Below are positions 33,376 to 44,249 of a stretch of DNA of 64,000 bases, in pieces. Source of the stretch: Cantharellus purpuraceus (Eukaryota > Basidiomycota > Agaricomycetes > Cantharellales > Hydnaceae); NCBI GenBank assembly GCA_025174535.1, contig JALBUN010000017.1, positions 186,001-250,000 on the forward strand, given 5' to 3'. The stretch's first letter is position 1. Every line of letters starts with the position of its first letter. The notes under the pieces are model-generated. The model saw nothing but the letters and a program-made list of their open reading frames with translations, made no database searches and had not been told where the DNA came from. A program made the translations under genes and the position numbers.

Positions 33376-35534
33376 CCCCTTGGCTTTAGGTGCCACGAGG
33401 TGCCACACCATGACGAATACAAAGCCTGGGTGCCCCACCGAAATAGGGAAAGTGACTTTGACCCCCTTCTGATGTCGGAACCAGGCTGTTAGCTCGTAAC
33501 GATAGCGATGGTTCTTTCGTGAGTACATTCAATGCTTTGAGCCACTCTTCATGAACAAACGGTGCGTTCTTTTTTTTTGTTCCTGTGGGAATTCACAATC
33601 CACTTCACGAATTCGCATGGAGCGTTCCTGAGCTAGCAAACTCGTGCCGGTATTCTTTCCCTATGAAATGGCCGCTCAATATTGATAGGTGAGGTTTCTT
33701 TGGTTCTTTTAGTTGTGGCTTGAATATTCCGCGATTGAATGGTTCTTATGCAGTCTAGTGTGGACATCACGATCACACCGACCCCTAGTCTCTATTAGAG
33801 CATGGGCTGAGAGTAGAGCAACCCGTTTTTAGTTAGCGTTGAGATCTATGTAAAGAACAATGTGGACTCATTCGACTCCGATAGACTCATGCACTTATGG
33901 GGTATAGGCCTCGCAAATCAACAGCCCGCCTAGACCCTGGGTGATGTCTTGTTTGGCCACACTGACGTTCATGCCGCAGACGCAACGACCCACCACCATG
34001 CTTGTCCTGTTTCGGAACTGGTGGTCAACAGTAACACGGTTCAGGCAGCGACGAGATTGACTATTGTACCATCGAATACGTAGGGAGGGGATACGATGCG
34101 AATGGGCTGTGTTGGTAGGATCATTTATTTCACTACCAATATTATGTAGCTCCAAAGCCCGTCCGCTGGTCGATTACCGGCGGCTATGCTCGTACCTTCC
34201 TCTGAAGGCGCGTCCCACTTCAGTTTCCGTCAACTAGCTTGAATATTGTTAAGAAGGATAGCAATAAGGTAGCCATAATATCTGCAACGATATGCGTGAC
34301 CGCTGAGTGTAGTAAGCTATCTGTTAGTCATAGCGAAATACATGACAAACAGAGCTCTTTCACTGTTTACTGTGTTGAAGGGGAACTGATGTTCGAACTA
34401 GTGCCATTCTTTTGCTATAAGTCGATGACCCAAGGCTAGCTCTTCCTCATGTGGGTACTTCTATTCGGCTTGGGCAACAAGGAGCGACATCATTTGGTGG
34501 TAACAAGGTCCAGGCAACGGAACAAGGCAGTAAGATATAGGTTGGATGATGAACATAACGTGTGATAAGACCTGAAGTCTACAGACTGCCAGAGAGGATG
34601 TTGAGGATTAAGAAAGACTTGTCACTTGATTATGTTATCGTACCAATAACATTATGTAACTACAAGGTTCATCCGCGTAGTGACAAACACTTGGGCGGTG
34701 GCTACGCTCATCCTTTAAAACAGAAAATATATTCCGTTTCAGTCTCTCAGGTGGAACCACTTCGCTACTCTGGTGCGTAATAATATCGAACCTCCCCCCA
34801 GAGCATTTTACATCCCACTTGAAGGGGCACGATCGACTGTGTTCCAAGAGGAATTGCTCGATATCTTTAGAATAATTATGTCACAAGAATTTCATGTCCA
34901 TCCGCTTGTTAACCCTACCCGTGCGTCCCGGTCTGTCAATCATTCTGATTACATCCACTTACACACTCCCTGCGCCTGCTTCGTTTCTCAATAATAATAA
35001 TTTTTTGTTTGTTTCTTTTCTCACGTGTGTCGGATCACTCTCTGCGTCGTGTTAATAGTCAAACAGTTTTTTCTCAACGGCCCCCCCCTTCCCTTTCTTC
35101 CCTCGCTGCTTTCTTTTTCATGCATGTGTGTGTGTATGCGCGTCATGTCTGTGTCATTCATGGCGTGGTCGTTGTGGTCGTTGGGGTGTTTTTATGGCGC
35201 TCGGGGGGTTTTTTTTTTTTCGTGTCTCGTACATCAGTACAACTGTATAGGCTAGTCCGCTTAGCGTGAGGCCTTGAGGCCTGGGGGACTTGAAGCGTTT
35301 TTTGTTTTGTTTTTTGAATAGAGGTTGGTCTGAGTCGAGGGGACGCGTATGATATACCGGTGATTCAGACAATGTGATTCTGTGATATGTATCTGTACAC
35401 TATATATGAGTCCGGGAATCGTAGCCCTACACTCCTTCAGACGCCCTGCAAGGATTTCCGCCTCTAATGACATCAAACAGGGACCACGCCGCCAAAAAAA
35501 ACTCACATTATCCCCAGTCCCCCCCGCTCCCCCC

Positions 35535-35909
35535 TCATATCGACAACTCCCACCTCCCATTCCCAACCCAATACACCCTCTTCAACGTATACTCCCCCAC
35601 ATGCTCCCACCGTGCATCCACCCTGCTCAAATACCCGCGCAGCTCCGCAGCGGTGGGTCCCACCCCCACCGTGGCGCGTCCCCCGCCGCGGTACATCTCG
35701 GATGCCTGCCGACCCGCAGGGCCTCCCGCGCGCTTAGAGCGGGGCGGTTGCGTTCGCACCATGAGCCCCTTGATCGCGTAGATGATGGGGTCCGTCAACA
35801 TGGCCGGCGTCAGCGGAACACAGGATTCCTCGTGTGCGGGAGGGTCAGAGATATCGCCATCGCCGGGGTCCCAATGCGAGATGATGCTCGTATCGGCCGT
35901 CGGGCCGGT
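35535..35909 (-). pseudogene. 3' exon of an unrecognised host gene, split by a Copia element
   Basis: Minus-strand open frame ending TGA at 35537-35535, GC-rich, protein-like throughout (…ISDPPAHEESCVPLTPAM, LTDPIIYAIKGLMV, GRATVGVGPTAAELRG, EYTLKRVYWVGNGRW). It is open at its 5' side up to the Copia LTR at 35910. The same frame continues on the far side of the element at 41985-42065, and the two halves match across the 5-bp target site. I do not recognise the family. Confidence 0.6.
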
Positions 35910-36115
35910 TGACGAAGATCATACGACTCGCCCTCAACGTGGACTCCTATGGGTCCATGACTCGGCAGGCCATAAACAATTTTCTAGCGCTTACTGGAGT
36001 TCACGCTCTTTCTGCTGAACTCCAGGTAAGCAATCCATAGTATTCTGCCAACAACATTAGTATTTAATACACACTCTTTCTGCTGAACTCCAGTCTCCGC
36101 CTGCCTAAGTTGTTA
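35910..36115 (+). repeat. Copia 5' LTR
   Basis: 206 bp, same length as the 3' LTR; 9 differing bases at 8 sites, all at CpG positions. Confidence 0.92.
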
Positions 36116-36130
36116 GGTTATGGGCCCCAC
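36116..36130 (+). other. probable primer-binding site
   Basis: GGTTATGGGCCCC directly follows the 5' LTR; the same string follows the 5' LTR of the other Copia element at 61121. TGGGCCCC would pair with a tRNA 3' end of the form …GGGGCCCA. Confidence 0.55.
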
Positions 36131-37656
36131 CAGCGAATCAGAATCGCATGCCTTCAAATTTCCAAAGCTCAATGGCCAGAACTACTCACTCTGGGCTGGG
36201 CACATGCAAGCTGCATTGCAATCTCGCTACCTTTGGCTCATAGTCAATGGTATGGAGACTTGTCCGGAAATGCCATCCGGCGCAAAGGTGGCTACTGCAG
36301 AATGGAAGCTTGAATGCAAGGAACACATGGACTGGTTGCTGTGCGATCAGGCGGCTCAGGGTCTTATGAGGGGTGCCACTGAGAGTTCTCAATGGCCGTT
36401 TTGAAGGCCCAAACTTCAAAGCAGATGTGGGACATGTGGCATGACATGTACGTGACCAATCAGCAATGGATAGATGTCCACTACTACTTTGAGGAACTAT
36501 ATACTCAGAAGTATGTAGAGATGAGCTCCATGGCTGACCACATTGCTACTATGCTCAACCTCAGACAGAAAATTACAGCAGCGGGAGAGACACTCCCTGA
36601 TATACACATCGCTTGAGCACTCATCCTTTCACTCCCTCACAACCAATCTTGGGACATCATCAAAATCCAGCTGTTTGGTCTGGATCATCAAAACTCACTT
36701 CCGTAACTGTCAGCAGCACACTCATTGCTGAAGCCAACCGTCGCTCCAGAGGCAAGTCCAGTGAAACTGCCCTGTTGGCCAGGAAGAAAAATGGTGATGG
36801 CAAAAAGAAGAAGACCAGAGCAGAACTGAAACCTGATGATGAATGTCATTACTGCCATGAGAAAGGTCACTGGGTCAGCAAATGCCCCAAGTGTGAAGAG
36901 GAAGAGAAGAAGAAAAAGAGCGGTGGAGACACAGCTAACCTCACCATTAGTAACCTGCAAGAACTAGGTGAATGTCAGATAGGACATGTGTTCATGGCAG
37001 GAGAAACACCTACATCAGCCAAGTTAATCTTGGACTGTGGTGCAACATCCCACATGTTTTGTGACTGGAGTTTCTTCACCACCTACACCCCTGCAACCTC
37101 ACGCAAAATGATCACTGTAGGGGATGTTCGTAGTATCCTGGTAGCTGGTCATGGTTCAGTTTGGTTCAGAAGCATCTTACCCAAAGGTTTTCACATGATC
37201 ACTTTACTTGGAGCCCTACATATCCCCACACTCACTGCAAACTTGGTGAGTCTTGGCAAGTTGCAGCAAGAGGGTGCCTCAGTTACAAGCTATGACAGCG
37301 GACTATCAGTTTCACTGAAGGGAGACGAGCTGCTTCATGGATCACTCACCGGTGACAGCGGTACATTGTACCACATCAACTGTCTTGAGATGCAAAGACA
37401 CTCCACATATGTCGCAACGAGTGGGAGCCTCTGTCTTTGGCACTGGCGCTGATGAGCCAGGATGCATCGAGGATGTATATTGCACCACTCTGACAGTCCA
37501 ACTCCGCCAGCACCTTTTCGTATCAAACTTTTAAATAGTGCCACAACTCCCTCTCTACCTCAGTCTCTAATTCTAGCCATCGATCGTCACTCGTGTTTCA
37601 TCGCCATTGATCATTATCAGCCTTCAATTCACACCAATCCTTTCATCATCATTCAC

Positions 37657-38091
37657 ATGGCTTCCAATTCTATTCCCCTCTCCAACATCTCTTCTAATAA
37701 TACATCACACTGGTCTCTGGACACAGAGGACTATCAAAAATACGCCGAGCTCCACAGGCATGTTAAGCCACCTCCACATGTCAAAATACTTCCAAAACTC
37801 TTTCAACGTCCAAGATCCCCACCATGTCTCTCCTATGCCATTGGTGATCCCATATTCTTTCACAATTCTGTTGAACCATATACATTCCTTGGCATTTCAC
37901 CTCTATATCATAACACGGATAGACGAGTCGAACGTGAGGTAGAATTTCAGTTGCCATTGCCAACCTATCCTCCCACTTCAATCCGACTCAGGTTACATCG
38001 TGTCAGGCAAAGGGACCGAATACCCTTGGAACAGGATACCATATGGAGACGTATCACTAAGACAATAAGGAGTATTTGTTGTGGATGCTGA
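37657..38091 (+). CDS. LTR-borne conserved ORF, 144 aa, copy 2
   Basis: Same 144-codon frame as at 17878-18312 and 63225-63659. Compared with the 63-kb copy there are 12 synonymous and 6 amino-acid-changing codons and no indel, which is the reverse of what drifting non-coding sequence would give. It lies in the U3 part, upstream of the TATA box, so its own transcript would need a promoter further upstream or an outside one. Unknown function; no recognised domain. Confidence 0.6.
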   Translation: MASNSIPLSNISSNNTSHWSLDTEDYQKYAELHRHVKPPPHVKILPKLFQRPRSPPCLSYAIGDPIFFHNSVEPYTFLGISPLYHNTDRRVEREVEFQLPLPTYPPTSIRLRLHRVRQRDRIPLEQDTIWRRITKTIRSICCGC

Positions 38092-38430
38092 CTGAAGTCC
38101 TCATGTGACTCAGGGTCAATTTACCTTCGGAGCCGTAGGGAAGATGGTATTGGTGGACGTTTCTATTGTTCTTTTATATGACTCACCCCTGTTTCCATCT
38201 TTTTAATTCATTCATACATGACTTACTCATCCTTGTTCTATTTTTGGTTCTTTTATTACTCATCACCCCCTATTCTTACAAAGATTACCCCTATCTGTTG
38301 CTTCATTTCTCCATGATTTCCCCATTAGTAGTTCAACTTCACATGCTTCATCAGCAGGCTTGATCAGCATTTCATGCATCATATTGCATCATTTGCTCCT
38401 CATATTGTGTCATTGTGCCCTGGGGATTTG

Positions 38431-38440
38431 TATATAAAAG
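38431..38440 (+). promoter_or_regulatory. TATA box of the 1.43-kb LTR
   Basis: TATATAAAAGGGCGC about 450 bp before the LTR 3' end; conserved at 17531-17541 (minus) and at the window end (63997 onward). Confidence 0.7.
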
Positions 38441-41400
38441 GGCGCTAGTTTTTGCCTTTGGAATCAATCAACAAGTTTTCAGCCCATGCTCTAAAGTCAA
38501 AGTCCACGCTCTAAGTCTATGCTCTATGCTCTACATCACAATCCATCAGCTCTACACTGAGGTAAAGCACCTTGGTTCAATGATCAGATTTCCCTCCGCC
38601 ACCGAGAAGTCGCTTCTCCTGAAACCAGCTTTCACGTACCTCCCAACTGGGCTCTCCATTGTCATCCAGTCACAGAGCACGATCAGCCATTGGGACCGAC
38701 CTTTTGCTCCCATCCTCATCCAACCACAGAGCACTATTCCACTTTCCTGTTACTCAGTGCTACCTCTACCCCTCGACCTGATTGATCTTTGGAGTGCTGA
38801 ACAACTGCATTACACACCATCTGTTTGCTAGGACCGTTGCGCACAGGCTTATAGGATCTATTCCTTAAGTGAACCGACAGCGCTTAGGTCATCTGCACCT
38901 GGACGCAATCCGAGAGATGTCACAGAAGAACTTGGTAGATGGACTCACCATATCATCACTCACAGAATATGACCCTGTGTGTGAAGGATGCGCACTTGGC
39001 AAATCACATCGATTACCATTCCCTAAGGCCAGTAACGTGTGATATGAAAAAATGGACTTACTCATAGTTGACCTTGCTGGTCTGATGTCAGTTGAGACCT
39101 GGAGTGGAATGCGATATGCAGCTGTTGAGGTCTCAAGCCAGCTCCCAATAGGGTGGATCCTGCAATTGAAGGATGAAGCCAGCACTGCCCTGAAGGAAAC
39201 AGTGGCTATGTTAGAGTGACAGTCTGGCAAGTTACTGAAGCGGATTAGATATGACAATGGTACAGAATTCACCAAAAACCTTGTTGATTCATTTTGCCGC
39301 CACAACGGTGTTGTTTTAGAAACAACCGTCCTATATTCACTGGAGCAGAATGGGATTGCCAAATGGGCAATTGCCATCTTCTTTGACATGGTCAGATGCA
39401 TGCTTCACTCAGCGAAGATGGACTTATGCTATTGGGGGGAAGCCTTCCTATACACAGTCCACATACGCAGCTGTTCCTATACATCAGCTCTTAAAGGAAT
39501 GGTTCCACTGCAAGCTTGGTCGGGAACAAAACCTGACATATCTCACCTTCGAACATTTGGATCTATTGCTTATGTCAATATCCCGAAGAAACTGTGTGGC
39601 AGTAAACTGGAAGTTACCTCTGTCAAATGCCGCCTACTAGGTTGGTGGGCTAATGAGATGAAGGGATACTGCCTTGAAGACATAGAGACAGGAAAGTTGA
39701 TCACAGCTAGGGATGTACGGTTCCCAGAGGACCAAACCCCTGGGGATGTTGCTGTGATCAATATGTGAGGAGTTGCCCCCACATGCACTGAGATTGAGCG
39801 GTTAATGCCTGAGGATACAAGCCAACCAAGAAGAGAAAACTTACCGGCACATGAAGAGACACTGAACAGATCTGAGACAGACAGCTCTCGAGACACCCCT
39901 GCAGATGCTCGTGTGCCCCCTTCCCTGGAACCAGATCCTGATGGACAACCTCCAACTCGATTGCATAGATGGGCTGACTTACCACCACAAAACCACCCTG
40001 CACAAACATGAAACCCAGCGATGCAATTTGGTACTGCGGCAACTGAGGATGAGATAGATGGGGTGGTGATAACAACTGGCAGAACTCACCGCACATTCAT
40101 AGCATACTCAGATGAACCCCAAATGTACCGCCAAGCCATGAAGTCATGCTACCTGAAGCAGTGGGAGGAGTCAGTTATGAAGGAATATAACCAGTTGAAG
40201 TGAACTGGTACCTTTGAGTGGGTCAAGATGCTCCTGGAAGGCCAGAAGGCAGTCGGTAGTTGCATCATCTTCAAAAATAAACATGATGGAAACAGCGCAT
40301 TCCTTCAGCATAAATCACACATCGTTGCAAAGGGATTCTCACAGGTGCCTGGTCAGGACTTCAATGACACATTTGCATCGGTGGCAAAATTTAGTACACT
40401 ACGCACACTCCTATCCATTGTCACTCATGAGGACTTTGAGTTGCATCAAATAGATGTAGTCAGTGCTTACCTACAGGGTGACCTCAATGAGGAGATCTAC
40501 ATGGAAGTACCTGAAGGGATCAAAGAGGAGGGTAAAGAAGGCTGGTACTGGAAGCTCAGGAAAGTGCTCTATGGCTTGAAGCAGGCAGGACGTCAGTGGA
40601 AAACTAGACTGGACAAGGCAATGACCAGACTCAACTTTAAGAAGAGCCAGGCGGATGATTGCCTCTACATCCTCCGAGAGGAAGGCACCATCACACTCCT
40701 GGTACTCATGTATGTGGATGATATGGCCATTGCTGGATGGACACTCTGAAGGGTTGAAGAGTTCAAGTCAGAATTTCAGAAGATCTTCGATATTACCAAC
40801 ATCGGCGAGCTGAAATATATACTTGGTATTCAAGTTGCTTGCAATAGAAAGAAACTCACCGTATCCCTGAATCAAACGGCCTATATCACCAGGATCTTGT
40901 CCAAGTTTGGTATGCAAGATTGTGCACCCATGGCCACTCCGCTTGCTCAAACATAATCTGTCAGTATCACAATCACCTGCAACGGAAGAGGATCATGCAA
41001 CTTACCATAAGTACACCAGCGGTATCTCCTACCTGGAGATCATTGGATCTCTATTGTATGCAACACAAACCAGGCCTGAAATTCAATTCGCCGTCAGCCT
41101 TGTTGCACAATTTGGAGGAAACCCTGGAAAACCTCACCTAGAAGCGGCCAAGCACATCTTGTGATATCTGAAAGGGACCACTCACTTCACCTTGACACTT
41201 GGACATAGAAATCATGAGTCAATCGACATAGTTGGCTGGACTGACTCAAACTGGGGTGAAGATCTGGACACACACCACTCAGTCAGAGGCTTTGTATTCA
41301 ATGTTGCTGGAGGCTTGGTTTCCTGGTCATCAAAGAAACAACTGACAGTCGCTCTATCTACAGTGGAGGCTGAATACATGGCTGCATCAAATGTGATGAA

Positions 41401-41471
41401 GGAAGTTATATGGCTCCAGACCTTACTTGAGGATTTGGGTTATCCACCCATCGCTGCCACCATGCTTCGCA

Positions 41472-41583
41472 CCGATAACCAGGGATGCATCGCACTGGCA
41501 CGGAATCCGGTCGCTCATACCTTCACGCCGATAACCAGGGATGCATCACACTGGCATGGAATCCAGTCACTCATATGCATGCT
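41472..41583 (+). repeat. 56-bp tandem duplication in Copia RNase H
   Basis: CGATAACCAGGGATGCATC recurs 56 bp apart (41473, 41529), which shifts the frame. The two units differ at four positions in the compared stretch, all CG in the first and CA or TG in the second. Confidence 0.88.
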
Positions 41584-41778
41584 AAACATATTGATATCTG
41601 CCATCATTTTATCTGAGAATGAGGAGATCGCAGCGAAGTCAACTTACAATACTGTTCTACCAATGATATGTTAACCAACATATTCACCAAGCAGCTTCCC
41701 AGAGATGTGTTCAAAAAATTTAGGGAGCTACTAGGAGTGGGAGATGGTTGACATCGTTGAGCACTCATCAAGTGGGAG

Positions 41779-41984
41779 TGATGAAGATCATACGACTTGC
41801 CCTCAACATGGACTCCTATGGGTCCATGACTCGGCAGGCCATAAACAATTTTCTAGCACTTACTGGAGTTCATGCTCTTTCTGCTGAACTCCAGGTAAGC
41901 AATCCGTAGTATTCTGCCAACAACATTAGTATTTAATACATGCTCTTTCTGCTGAACTCCAGTCTCTGCCTGCCTAAGTTGTTA
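41779..41984 (+). repeat. Copia 3' LTR
   Basis: 206 bp, TGATGAAGATC … AAGTTGTTA, preceded by the purine tract AAGTGGGAG. Confidence 0.92.
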
Positions 41985-42065
41985 CTGGTAATGCTGCAAC
42001 TGGGAATGGTGTTGGCAGTGTCTAGAGTCAGAGAATGCTGCTGCCGCAGGATGTCCTCCAAATCC
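41985..42065 (-). pseudogene. upstream part of the split host exon
   Basis: Minus-strand frame that is in phase with 35909-35535 across the Copia insertion (…SLTLDTANTIPSCSITS here, then PTADTSIISHWD). A possible 3' splice site (GTGCAG) precedes it at 42066. Further upstream the sequence runs into another Copia LTR, so the rest of the gene is not identifiable. Confidence 0.5.
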
Positions 42066-42149
42066 CTGCACTTACTTTATTTGGAATGGGAAGTTCCCAG
42101 ACAGGTGCACCATCCTCATGCAAGATAATACTCCCCTCTTTGTGCAACT

Positions 42150-42800
42150 TATAGAGATAATACAATAATTGTGTATTGTATGTGTATGTATTTATAGCGA
42201 ACATAAAGATTCTGCATAGTAATCCAATTGTGCATTCCCAGGCAACCATTGCAGCCATCAGTCTGCTCAGTTGGCAGGCTGAGGTTGCCATCAACCACAT
42301 ATGCCAACTCAAGAGACTAGGTCTTTGTGCTTTGGTTGTGGCAGGGACTTGGTGAATATGTCAGTGAGATGGTCATTGGTAGTGCAGTACTGTACCGTAA
42401 CTTTGTGAGAAGCTATTTTATTGCATATGTAGTGGTGTTGAATATCAATATGTTTGCTTCAGGCATGGAATCCAATACTGTTAGAGAATCAAGGGCTGAC
42501 TGACTGTTGACATGCAGAGTGATGGGTTCCACAGGAGGCAAGTCCAGTTCAGTGTATAGTGAGCAAAGCCATGCAATTTCCTGTGAGGCATGACTAGCTG
42601 CCATGTACTCAGCTTCCATGCTTGACATAGTGACAGTGAGTGGATGCCCATGTGACAGGTCCTCCGGTGGCTAGAAAGACATAGCCAGTGACAAACTGCC
42701 TGTCATTGAAGTTGTTTCCCAGTCAGCATCAGCACCCAAAGACTTCTGTAGAGTCTGATTTAGTGTAGGTGATGCCAAGAGACTGTCAAGAGTTGAAATC
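42150..42800 (-). mobile_element. Copia fragment: RNase H end plus LTR
   Basis: Minus-strand RNase H remnant (SSMEAEYMAASHASQEIAWL, PITLHVNSQSALDSL; upstream WGNNFNDRQ… in another frame), followed by an LTR at about 42320-42150 that resembles the 5' LTR at 60953-61120 (GGATTACTATG, CTATAA..ACAT, ending ATCTCTATA). Several frameshifts. Confidence 0.7.
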
Positions 42801-44249
42801 AGTTTGATAGAGCACCCATCGTGAACAACCACTCTACCAGTGAAAGAGGGCTAAGCGATCTATCCCACTTCTGAACTTCACAAGAAATAAAAATGCCAGT
42901 ATGGGTTCATTCATGTGGCACTTGATCACCAAACAATCTACCATGCAGACCCAGTGATATAGTGCCATTGAACAGTGGAATGAGAAAGCCTGACCAAGGA
43001 TGGACTTTGCTAGCCACTGAGGCCACAGCATGGGGAGTGAATGATGAAGCCCATTGTAGCTGAGAGGTGGATGGGTTTTTACTATAAAATACCAGTGGCA
43101 TGTATTGAAATTCCTCAGTTCAATTATCATACATTATTCTCCTTTGTTATCATTAGTTTGCATCCTTCACTGAGCAACTAACATATCCATCTCTTTGCTA
43201 TATTCAAGTTACATCTTGTGACTTGTGAATTAAGTACTCTGGCACAATCCTGCATACAGCCAGGCTACCTTGGATACCCTTCTCCTGACTGTAGGCTCTT
43301 GTATTTTGAGTCTTACCAACACTATTCACTCTACCCTCACATCCTTCACTGGTTCAGAGTTAATCCCCTCAACCAGGAATCAATCTTGACAGAGACCTGG
43401 TGCCATTAAGGTAGTGAAAAACATGTTTTATGTGTCATGCAACTTAGCATGGTGGAAGCTAGAGTGATAACTATGAGAAATAAAAGTTAGACTATGGATA
43501 TGTAAATAGAGAGTGAGGGCATCAGTGGGTCCACAACTGTAGCACAGCAGAATCAACACATTCTGGGCAAAGTTCTGCATGGAAAATCCCTGGAAAAATA
43601 GGGAAAAATACAGAATATTTGAATAAGTCCATTCCAGGTACAAGCACCATTTATATGCTGATATTTAGGAACAGAAAAGTGAAATAGATCACATTGGTGC
43701 TGCATAAATAGAATTTGATAGGGAAAAGGTGGTTCCCACACAGAGGGGGCAACACACAAGTTGAAGCCAGGTCCACTTGATCCAACTCAATAGTTCACCT
43801 CTCTGTCTCCAGTTGAACTGGAACAGCAAAGTCCCTTCCTATATCTCTAGCATCCAAACTCCAGTTACCTCCTTGAACTCTGTTTTTCACCTTAACACAT
43901 GTTCATGCAAGGTTTTATCAGAAAAAAAATTAATTCACACTATTTTTGTTGTCTCTGGAGTCATTTAGTGATTTTGGTCAGTTACCTGATGCCTGATAGT
44001 ATTCATGGTATAAGGACCTAGCTGTGAATCATACCTACTTAGTTGAAATGTCAGGCTGGCAGTCACCTCTAAGTAGATTAGTCATGGTGGGAACCCCAGG
44101 TGCAGAGGTGGTTTTCACTGGGCCTCAGGCCTCAGGTTCAGCATAGATAATCATCCACTTTAGTTGCCTGAACCTTGTTAGGTTGTGTCACAGTTCTCTG
44201 TGAGCTCACAATACATCATGGGCCACACTCTACTTGTGAGTTGTATATC
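42801..44249. other. repeat debris, no gene recognised
   Basis: Contains a diverged Gypsy-LTR relative at 43740-43890 (compare 21650-21955). The rest has no recognisable coding sequence; short frames are not conserved elsewhere in the window. Confidence 0.4.

Larger units (their letters stand above)
30830..35345. repeat. segmental duplication, copy 2 (partner 8615-13118)
   Basis: Same order and orientation as copy 1. The right end passes at about 35345-35355 into sequence not shared with copy 1. Confidence 0.85.
37450..38879 (+). mobile_element. 1.43-kb solo LTR, copy 2, inside Copia pol
   Basis: 1430 bp from TGATGAGCCAGG to GTGAACCGACA, with GCGC on both sides (37446-37449, 38880-38883). 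Removing it rejoins the Copia frame LWHWR-LGHLHLD exactly. TATATAAAAG at 38431-38440 is the LTR promoter. Confidence 0.93.
36120..41757 (+). pseudogene. Copia gag-pol, broken by stops and an insertion
   Basis: gag (36120-36740; KFPKLNGQNYSLWAGHM) with the zinc knuckle CHYCHEKGHWVSKC at 36844; protease with ILDCGATSHMF near 37030; GAG_pre-integrase region LWHWR / LGHLHLD split by the LTR insertion at 37450. Then integrase (VCEGCALGKSHRLPFP, VDLAGLM, RYDNGTEFTKN, EQNGIAKWA) to about 39770; RT (VAKGFSQVPGQDFNDTFA, LYGLKQAGRQW, MYVDDMAIAG) 40200-40740; RNase H (GWTDSNWGED, VEAEYMAASN) 41200-41640. In-frame stops at, for example, 36402, 36614, 39219, 39766 and 40747 and a 56-bp tandem duplication at 41472-41583 show it is dead. 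Confidence 0.9.
35910..41984 (+). mobile_element. Copia LTR retrotransposon with both LTRs
   Basis: Two 206-bp LTRs (35910-36115 and 41779-41984) beginning TGA(C/T)GAAGATC and ending AAGTTGTTA, flanked by near-identical target duplications CCGGT / CTGGT. GGTTATGGGCCCC after the 5' LTR is a likely primer-binding site, and AAGTGGGAG before the 3' LTR a polypurine tract. gag-pol is present but stopped, and a 1.43-kb LTR is inserted in it. Confidence 0.92.
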
